8,195 nt of DNA, taken from Sulfurospirillum sp. Lineage in GTDB: Bacteria > Campylobacterota > Campylobacteria > Campylobacterales > QNZT01. Location: the NCBI GenBank assembly GCA_003978405.1, contig QNZU01000081.1, positions 1 to 8,195 of the forward strand, in the 5' to 3' direction. Shown piece after piece: positions 1 to 5,733 of the stretch (position 1 is the first letter of the stretch; every line of letters starts with the position of its first letter). Below the pieces are notes generated by a model, which saw only the letters and a list, made by a program, of their open reading frames with translations, did no database searches and had not been told where the DNA came from. Both the position numbers and the translations under genes were made by a program.

Positions 1-449
1 TTTAAAGTAGCATCTTGTCGCCACATATCATAAATCTCATCACTGTTTTGTGAGATACTATCGACCATCACGGCATAGCTTTGGGAGTGTAGAGCCTCTT
101 CAAAGGCTTGACGAACCAAAATCAAATTGATTTCAGGTGAGGTGATATAGGGATTTACATTGTCGATTAGGTTGTTTGTCTGGAGTGAATCCATAAAAAT
201 TAGTTGTGAGAGAGCCTTGTCATAGGCATTTTTTTCTGAGGGGGTGAGTTGCTTGTAGTCCCTCACATCACCGGTTAGGTCAACCTCTTTTGGGAACCAT
301 GTGTTGTTTAGCATCATATCCCAAAGATTGTATGCCCATTGATACTTGATTTTGTTCAGTTCAAAGATACCTGTAGGATTTCCGCCAAACACTTTTCTGT
401 CATTTACCTTCTCATGTGAGGAGGGATTGTAGATCTTTTTTCTGTGCAT
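1..449 (-). CDS. nrdB: Ribonucleotide reductase class Ia, beta subunit (5' part, runs off left edge)
   Basis: This is the small subunit of class Ia ribonucleotide reductase. It makes the diiron-tyrosyl radical that the alpha subunit (NrdA, not in the window) uses to reduce ribonucleoside diphosphates in the cytoplasm. Only the first 149 codons are present; the family is usually about 340 residues. The N-terminus (KIYNPSS, then DRKVFGGNP) and the block NTWFPKEVDLTGDVRDY are typical of the Campylobacterota NrdB group. The visible radical-site residues are D87 (in FMDSLQTNN), E118 and H121 (EEALH) and Y125 (HSQSY). Their spacing matches D84, E115, H118 and Y122 of the E. coli protein, so this is a tyrosyl-radical enzyme. 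The ATG at 449 is supported by an AAGG ribosome binding site 7 bases upstream and by alignment with the known family N-terminus. A separate promoter lies just upstream, so the gene need not depend on the antiporter transcript. The remaining iron ligands lie outside the window. Confidence 0.95.
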   Translation of the reverse strand, partial: MHRKKIYNPSSHEKVNDRKVFGGNPTGIFELNKIKYQWAYNLWDMMLNNTWFPKEVDLTGDVRDYKQLTPSEKNAYDKALSQLIFMDSLQTNNLIDNVNPYITSPEINLILVRQAFEEALHSQSYAVMVDSISQNSDEIYDMWRQDATL

Positions 450-475
450 TTTGGAGCCTTTTTATGATTTTTGAA

Positions 476-484
476 ATTATAACA
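476..484 (-). promoter_or_regulatory. Putative extended -10 promoter of nrdB
   Basis: On the minus strand this reads TGTTATAAT, a perfect TATAAT with the TGn extension. No good -35 is present at the expected distance, which is common for sigma-70 promoters in Campylobacterota. Transcription would start near 469, giving a leader of about 20 bases before the nrdB ATG at 449. No NrdR-type box pair is visible around it. Confidence 0.6.
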
Positions 485-504
485 AATTAGTTTAAATTTA
501 ACAT

Positions 505-1836
505 CTACTCTTTGTGATGTTCTAGCTCATACTCCTTTTCAAACACTCTTTTGTATTTGGTGATTATTAGTACCAAAGAGATTGCATAAACAAAAGTTGA
601 GAGCAGTATCACTCCGACCACTATCGCTTCAAACATCTCTTTGTGTTCAAAGTTATCCGGAAGCAAAGTCAGCATTACGATTGATAAACCTCCCTTTATC
701 CCTGAAAACAGTAGCACCGACCACCACCTAAAATTGATATCAGTCATTGTTTTAAAACTGTTTGAAATGATGGAAAATTTTGCCATGATAAGAGCTCTGA
801 TAAGAGTGGTAACAACAAACATCATAAATATCTCATATTGGTACCTGTAAAGTAACTCAATATCTACAATACTTGCCATCGAGATAAAAAGTAGTGCGTT
901 TGCCAAAAGAGACAAAACTCTTATATAGTCGAGATTTTGTTCATGTCTGTCTATTGTTGTGATATCTTTTTTAAATTTTTTTGTGAGATTTGTGATGGTA
1001 TTTAAAAAACTTTTTTGCTTGATCGGACTGCTTCTTTTTCTTCTGATATCCCGTTGTGCCTGTTTGAGTGATTTTTCGGTGATGTGATTGAGTGTAATTA
1101 CCGCAACTATAACAGATAAGAGTCCAGAAACATGAAAATGCTCTGAAATTTCAAAGGACAAATAAGCAGTTATTAAAATAAGAAGTAATTCGCTCATATG
1201 ATCTTGTGTTTGTTGCATCAAAAAGATACCGATCAAACCTACAAGAAAACCGATAAGAACAGAAATAGAAATCACTTTTAGACTAATTACCGCAATATCT
1301 ACTCCACCAACACTCTCTCCTTGCATCATAGGTAGGGCGATAAAACTAAAGATAATCAGTGCCGTAGCATCATTGAAAAGCGACTCCCCCTCTGCCAAAA
1401 TCTTTAGTTTGTGAGGAACTTTGAAGTTTGAAAATACACTCACAACAGAGACAGGATCAGTAGCCAAGACCATTGCAAAGAGTGCTATAATGGCTCCTGT
1501 AGATAGATGGTACTCCCCAAAGAGAGTATCAGTTATAAGATATCCTGCAACAATCGACAAGACTACCGCAAATACTGCCAAAAAAAGAAGACTCCAGAAA
1601 TTTCTCTTAAGATCATTTAGTTTCAACTCCAAAGCATCGGAGGTGATCAAAATAGGTATTAAAAACAGCTCCAATTCGGCAAACTCATCTTCTGAAAAGA
1701 GTTTGTGATTTGGAAAAGCAAAGTAAAAAAGGTAGCTTAGGACTATTAGAGATATAGGTGATGGAATATGAAAATGTTTTTGTATCTCAATAGCAAAAAA
1801 CAAGATTGTAAGTATTAATAAAAGTGTAATGATCAT
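505..1836 (-). CDS. Na+/H+ antiporter, CPA1 (NhaP/NHE) family
   Basis: This inner-membrane cation:proton antiporter exchanges Na+ (or K+) for H+ and serves pH and salt homeostasis. The protein has 443 residues and about 12 hydrophobic segments, spread over residues 1-250 and 306-426. A basic cytoplasmic loop (about 251-305, with RRKR and KKFKK) separates the two halves. Family signatures are ATDP at 125-128 and GESLFNDA at 150-157. N155-D156 is the Asn-Asp pair typical of electroneutral CPA1 exchangers, rather than the Asp-Asp pair of electrogenic NhaA-type proteins. R347 in LIRALI and the GIKGGLS segment (379-385) fit the conserved late helices, with Lys where many relatives have Arg. Length is normal for short NhaP-like proteins, without a large C-terminal regulatory domain. 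The ATG at 1836 has a strong AGGAG 9 bases upstream. It lies 56 bases downstream of the sensor-kinase gene, probably in the same operon, and its ribosome binding site lies in a switch-like hairpin. Ion specificity cannot be read from sequence. Confidence 0.92.
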   Translation of the reverse strand: MIITLLLILTILFFAIEIQKHFHIPSPISLIVLSYLFYFAFPNHKLFSEDEFAELELFLIPILITSDALELKLNDLKRNFWSLLFLAVFAVVLSIVAGYLITDTLFGEYHLSTGAIIALFAMVLATDPVSVVSVFSNFKVPHKLKILAEGESLFNDATALIIFSFIALPMMQGESVGGVDIAVISLKVISISVLIGFLVGLIGIFLMQQTQDHMSELLLILITAYLSFEISEHFHVSGLLSVIVAVITLNHITEKSLKQAQRDIRRKRSSPIKQKSFLNTITNLTKKFKKDITTIDRHEQNLDYIRVLSLLANALLFISMASIVDIELLYRYQYEIFMMFVVTTLIRALIMAKFSIISNSFKTMTDINFRWWSVLLFSGIKGGLSIVMLTLLPDNFEHKEMFEAIVVGVILLSTFVYAISLVLIITKYKRVFEKEYELEHHKE

Positions 1837-1840
1837 CTAA

Positions 1841-1892
1841 AATTGCTCCTCTTCTTATAAAGGGTTCCTCTAAAAACCCTAGAGGAACAATT
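1841..1892 (-). promoter_or_regulatory. Two mutually exclusive RNA hairpins controlling the antiporter ribosome binding site
   Basis: In the minus-strand RNA the first 12 bases after the sensor stop codon, AAUUGUUCCUCU (1892-1881), can pair along their full length with AGAGGAGCAAUU (1852-1841), using one G-U pair. The second arm contains the antiporter AGGAG. Nested inside, AGGGUU (1880-1875) pairs with AACCCU (1866-1861), stacking directly on the outer stem. Alternatively GUUCCUCU (1888-1881) pairs perfectly with AGAGGAAC (1871-1864) around a 9-base loop, which breaks both other stems and frees the AGGAG. The pairings are seen directly. The role as a translational switch, by coupling to the upstream gene or by sensing, is inferred. 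Neither strand has a U-run after these stems, so an intrinsic terminator is unlikely. Confidence 0.6.
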
Positions 1893-4800
1893 CTATACAA
1901 GTATATCTTTAAAGCTCATAATAAAACGGACACCTTTGCCCTCTTGGCTTTGAACATCAACTTCACCTTTTAGTTTGGATGTGATGATGTTATATACGAT
2001 ATTCATACCAAGACCGCTTCCTCCTTTGCCTCTTTTGGTAGTGAAAAACGGCTCGAAGATTTTCTCTTTTTGTTCTTGGTTTAGACCTTTGCCATTGTCT
2101 TCATATATCAAAATCAGATTATTTGACTCATCAACCGATGCAGAGATTTTGATCTCTCCCTCATCAATATTCTCAAACCCGTGGATAATACTGTTCATAA
2201 TAAAATTGGTCAATATTTGTGAAAATGCTCCTGGATTTGAATCTAACTTGATATCGGTACCAATATCAACTACTATTTTGTGTTTTGTTTTTCTTAGCTC
2301 GTTGTGTAGTGAAAGAAGTATCTCATCTGTATAGGATTTTAGATAAAATACTCTGTTTTCATCACTGCTTTGATCTACGGCTACTTGCTTGAAACTCTTT
2401 ACAAGCTCGGCAGCTTTGGAGAGATTGTTATAAATAGACTGGTTTAGTTGATGGCTCTCTTGAAGATAGGATATAAATTCATCTTCACTAAGTTGTTTCT
2501 CTTCAAAAAGCTTTTTGATAGAGTTTGTCTCATCTTTTAGATGAGTAATACCAGTTAGAGCCATTCCAACAGGAGTATTTATTTCATGAGCAATACCCGC
2601 AACCATACCTCCTAAACTTGCCATTTTTTCAGATTGGACTAACTGTTGTTTGGATTTTTCGATCTCCTCTATCTTCTCTTCAAGTTTGTGGTTTAACTCA
2701 TCCAATGCTTTATAGTTATCTCTTAACTCATTTGACTTTAACTGCTTTAGCTCTCTTTCTCTAAAGAAACTTTTATAGTTTGAGTATTGGGTTATGAAGT
2801 TATCGGTATAAAAATCTTCAAACTTTTCATCTTTTTGAACTTTAAAGAAAAATAGAGCAGTTAGTGTTTGATTGACATTGATTCCCATAAACTCTCCAAA
2901 TGTAGAGAGTCCTATAAATGGTACTTCATCAAAAGTATTTAATTTTGAAATCTTTTTAGTGTTATTTACTCTTCTTAAAATACAGTCATTCAAGATCGCA
3001 CCGATTGGTTTTGAGTTTTTATTTTCTAAAAATGTTTCATAATCTTTGTTTGTCTGCCTGATGATATCAGTAATTCTGCACAGATACAATTCATCACCAA
3101 AGTCTATATCACTGTAAAAATAGACCATTTTGCTCTTTAGATCTACTTTGGATACAGATTTGATATATAGTTCGTTATCGATCTCTATTCCAAAAGCAAA
3201 CTTCTCAAATTTTCTTTGAAGCATTGTCTCATCGCACTTAAATACCGAACAAAAATAATCTATAATATTTTCACTCTTTTGACTACCCATTCGTTTGATT
3301 GTTTTTACATATCTAAGAGCTGGATTTGCCTCTATGACGGTAAAAGAGTGCTTTGTTTTTGCAAAATTTTGTGTCTTTAATATACCAAATCTTATATCCT
3401 CTTCAAGCTCGATTAAAAATATCACAGCATGGTTTTCGACAACACTCTTATCATCAAAGAGGTATGTATCTTTAAAGTCAAACTTCCCTCCGGCAGAGCC
3501 TCCTATGATGTTACATGCAAATTTATTGCTCTTATACAAAGCCTCCATAAAAAAGCTTTCGCTGTTTGATACACCATCTATCATTGTTAATGCAAAGCTT
3601 CTTTTATGATCTATATTTTTGGGAATTTCAAGCTTTTTAAACTCCTCTTCTATCATCTGGACTCTTTGAGAAGAGCTAAGCTTAATATCTTCATTTTTGA
3701 TATCTTCATTATGCAGAGGAATGGTGTAAGTGTGAATATCTTTTATCATTTGGCTGTTAAAACTTTGCAATACTATCGTATCCCAATTCTCTAAAGTGTT
3801 TAGATAGATATTTGAGTTGTTACCGGGATTGATATTGCACAGCTCTCCAGCACTAGAAGAGAGCAGGACTTTGATATCGTTACCAAAAAAATCTTTTATT
3901 TTTTTTGCATAGAGTTCAAAGTCAATATTTGGAGAGATGTATCCCACAACAAGTTTGGTACCACTATCCTCAAAAAGTAGCTTTTCCAAAAGATCTGTTG
4001 AAAATTCAGATGCACTTAGCTTTAAATTTTTTATATACTTGTGATCTCCCATCTCAACAGAAGATCTTTTTTTGGTACCAGTGATGAGATCAAGATTTTC
4101 AAAAAAGAGATCTACCAGTTTTGGTTCAAAATGTTTTCCTCTTTGCTCTTTGAAAAATTCTAAAACTTTATCCATCGGCCAGGCTTTTTTATAGACCCTC
4201 TCATTGCTTAGTGCATCAAAAACATCAGCAACAGCAGAGATTCTTCCATAGATAGATATCTCTTCACCTTTAAGAGCATTTGGATATCCGCTTCCGTCCC
4301 ATTTTTCGTGATGATCTCTGGCGATGAGTGCGGCTGTTCTTAAAATCTCTCTTTTTGAATCTTTTAAAATCTCCCAACCAATTTGAGAGTGCTCTTTCAT
4401 CTTTTCAAACTCTTCATCGCTTAGTTTGCCAGGTTTGAGTAAAATCTCATCTGCAATTGCGACCTTGCCGATATCGTGCATTGGTGAAGCAAGTTTGATT
4501 TTTGTAGCTTCTTCTTCGCTTAGACCATAAGCTTTGGCAAGAATATATGAAGTGTGGGCTACTCTTGAGACATGATCGGCAGTCTCTTTTGAACGACTCT
4601 CTATGACATCTCCGAGTTTTTTTACTATCTCAGCTTGTGTATTGATCATCTCATCATTAAGACATAGATTGTTAAAAGCGATAGAGATATTTTGGGAGAA
4701 TATCTCTAGTAAATTTTTATCTATTTCATCGAGTTTTGAACATCCTTCTAGATATAAAAAGATAGTTTTATCATTTTCAGACTCATAAAAACCGACATAA

Positions 4801-5561
4801 ACATCCTCTTTAAAGAAACTCTTTTTCTTTTCAAAAGCTTCATACATGAAGTATGCTGATTGTTCACTTATTTTATTGTTTTGATTGTTTTGTCCAATTG
4901 ATGAGAGTATAGAAAACTCCCCGTTTTCAAGTGTTGCAAAAAATGCACAAAGAGGGGATTTTTCATCTAAATCTATTTGAATATTTAAGAGTGATACAAG
5001 TTGGGTTAAAACACCTTCAGTAAAGAGAGTTAAAGATTTTTCACTAAAAAGGGACTTGGTGGCATTTATGATTTTGGTAAGACCGACTTTACTCTGTTTG
5101 ATGGTCATAATGTCTTGATAAGAGCGAAGTGCTGTGATTATTGATGAGTATAGCTTTGATGAAGTGAGTTCGGTTTTCTCTTTATAGTCGTTTATATCAT
5201 ACTCTTTGATGATCTCTTTTTGAGGAGCCTGTCCTGGTTGACCGGTTCTAAGAATAATTCTTGTGTCTTTGTTTTGCAGTTCATCTCTTATCTTTTTGAT
5301 CGCTTTTAAACCGGCATGATCACTCTCCATAACCACATCCATCAAAACAAGAGCGATATCTGGATTTTGACGAACTATTTCAACAGCTTCAGCCCCGCTA
5401 TATGCATGCAAAAACTCCAAACCTCTTTGTGAAAATTCAAATTTTGACAGAACTGATGTTGTGATATTATGAACCTCTTTTTCATCATCAGCAATAAGCA
5501 CTTTCCATTTGTGCAGGGTTGTTAGCTCTTTACTACCCTCTTTTTTGGCAAATTCTAACAC
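1893..5561 (-). CDS. Five-module signalling protein: receiver, DUF3369-like, HD-GYP phosphodiesterase, FIST sensor, histidine kinase
   Basis: This is a 1222-residue cytoplasmic hybrid with no membrane segment. Residues 18-150 are a receiver domain with acidic pair D25/D26, phospho-acceptor D75, T106 and K127. Residues about 160-310 resemble DUF3369. Residues 315-490 are an HD-GYP domain with E326, H330, H362-D363, K366, H391, H417-H418, GSGYP 423-427, D446, D449, R455 and K458. These match the metal and substrate residues of active trinuclear-iron HD-GYP enzymes, so cyclic-di-GMP hydrolysis is predicted. Residues about 530-910 are a FIST sensor (FIST_N about 535-740, with SSSAGE and NIIGGSAGG; FIST_C about 745-905). 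A coiled coil (about 933-977) leads to a kinase H-box, GIAHEINTP, with H992. The ATPase has N1119/N1123, DNGKG 1155-1159, EPFFTTKRG and a GSGLG glycine box. The start is GTG at 5561, backed by AAAAGGA 8 bases upstream; no in-frame ATG fits better. It is divergent from the YjbH-like gene and upstream of the antiporter. The ligand is unknown. The receiver could be phosphorylated by its own kinase or another one. Confidence 0.9.
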   Translation of the reverse strand: MLEFAKKEGSKELTTLHKWKVLIADDEKEVHNITTSVLSKFEFSQRGLEFLHAYSGAEAVEIVRQNPDIALVLMDVVMESDHAGLKAIKKIRDELQNKDTRIILRTGQPGQAPQKEIIKEYDINDYKEKTELTSSKLYSSIITALRSYQDIMTIKQSKVGLTKIINATKSLFSEKSLTLFTEGVLTQLVSLLNIQIDLDEKSPLCAFFATLENGEFSILSSIGQNNQNNKISEQSAYFMYEAFEKKKSFFKEDVYVGFYESENDKTIFLYLEGCSKLDEIDKNLLEIFSQNISIAFNNLCLNDEMINTQAEIVKKLGDVIESRSKETADHVSRVAHTSYILAKAYGLSEEEATKIKLASPMHDIGKVAIADEILLKPGKLSDEEFEKMKEHSQIGWEILKDSKREILRTAALIARDHHEKWDGSGYPNALKGEEISIYGRISAVADVFDALSNERVYKKAWPMDKVLEFFKEQRGKHFEPKLVDLFFENLDLITGTKKRSSVEMGDHKYIKNLKLSASEFSTDLLEKLLFEDSGTKLVVGYISPNIDFELYAKKIKDFFGNDIKVLLSSSAGELCNINPGNNSNIYLNTLENWDTIVLQSFNSQMIKDIHTYTIPLHNEDIKNEDIKLSSSQRVQMIEEEFKKLEIPKNIDHKRSFALTMIDGVSNSESFFMEALYKSNKFACNIIGGSAGGKFDFKDTYLFDDKSVVENHAVIFLIELEEDIRFGILKTQNFAKTKHSFTVIEANPALRYVKTIKRMGSQKSENIIDYFCSVFKCDETMLQRKFEKFAFGIEIDNELYIKSVSKVDLKSKMVYFYSDIDFGDELYLCRITDIIRQTNKDYETFLENKNSKPIGAILNDCILRRVNNTKKISKLNTFDEVPFIGLSTFGEFMGINVNQTLTALFFFKVQKDEKFEDFYTDNFITQYSNYKSFFRERELKQLKSNELRDNYKALDELNHKLEEKIEEIEKSKQQLVQSEKMASLGGMVAGIAHEINTPVGMALTGITHLKDETNSIKKLFEEKQLSEDEFISYLQESHQLNQSIYNNLSKAAELVKSFKQVAVDQSSDENRVFYLKSYTDEILLSLHNELRKTKHKIVVDIGTDIKLDSNPGAFSQILTNFIMNSIIHGFENIDEGEIKISASVDESNNLILIYEDNGKGLNQEQKEKIFEPFFTTKRGKGGSGLGMNIVYNIITSKLKGEVDVQSQEGKGVRFIMSFKDILV
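4067..4073 (-). repeat. A7 homopolymer at the junction between the HD-GYP and FIST-kinase modules
   Basis: On the coding strand seven A residues encode Lys497-Lys498 and the first base of Arg499, in the linker between the HD-GYP domain and the FIST domain. Losing one A would end the protein after about 13 foreign codons (stop TAA). Gaining one A would end it within a few codons (TGA), which lies one base before an in-frame ATG at 4052 (Met504). Either slip would therefore yield a stand-alone receiver/HD-GYP protein. The tract is seen; any slippage is conjecture, and A7 runs are common in DNA of this base composition. Confidence 0.35.
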
Positions 5562-5597
5562 TACTTAAATCCTTTTGGATAATTTGGGTTTAAATGT

Positions 5598-5625
5598 ATT
5601 ATCGGCATTTTTACAAAATAATCAA
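5598..5625 (-). promoter_or_regulatory. Putative promoter of the sensor-antiporter operon
   Basis: The minus strand shows TTGATT (5625-5620), a 16-base spacer and GATAAT (5603-5598). This would start transcription near 5591, about 30 bases before the GTG at 5561. A second possible -10, a perfect TATAAT at 5675-5670, has no good -35 and would give a leader of roughly 100 bases. Which one is used cannot be decided from sequence. Confidence 0.45.
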
Positions 5626-5703
5626 ATAGGCTGGGTTGAAGTGCTTAAAGGGCTTTTTATAGATGCAATATTATAGATAACAAATCAATTTATCACGATA
5701 TTA

Positions 5704-5712
5704 TGATATAAT
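5704..5712 (+). promoter_or_regulatory. Putative extended -10 promoter of the YjbH-like gene
   Basis: The sequence TGATATAAT is a perfect TATAAT with a TGn extension; no -35 is recognisable. Transcription would start near 5719, leaving a leader of only about 15 bases before the ATG at 5734. The element overlaps a short inverted repeat, TATCA (5691-5695) with TGATA (5704-5708). Another, GATAA (5676-5680) with TTATC (5690-5694), lies just upstream. These could be operator half-sites but are weak in such AT-rich DNA. Confidence 0.55.
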
Positions 5713-5733
5713 AATACTAAAAACGGACAAGCT

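Noticed and set aside
490..502. Near-palindrome GTTTAAATTTAAC upstream of the nrdB -10
   Set aside because: It is only A/T-rich with one mismatched pair, does not resemble an NrdR box, and is likely chance in this base composition.
500..521. Inverted repeat AACATC/GATGTT over the antiporter stop codon
   Set aside because: The 6-base stem has a 10-base loop and no following U-run on the minus strand, so it is not a convincing terminator.
641..850. Open frame on the plus strand within the antiporter gene, and similar plus-strand frames at 1421-1708, 1975-2334, 3295-3609, 3606-3794 and 4603-4788
   Set aside because: All lie opposite well-supported minus-strand genes and have no recognisable domain; they are shadow frames.
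4050..4052. ATG at Met504 as the start of a separate FIST-kinase gene
   Set aside because: The frame is continuous from the GTG at 5561, and there is no good ribosome binding site before this ATG, so a single fused protein is preferred.
5629..5644. Possible sigma-54 promoter (GG ... GC) in the divergent region
   Set aside because: The GG and GC pairs are 12 bases apart instead of 10, and the flanking bases do not match TGGCAC/TTGC.
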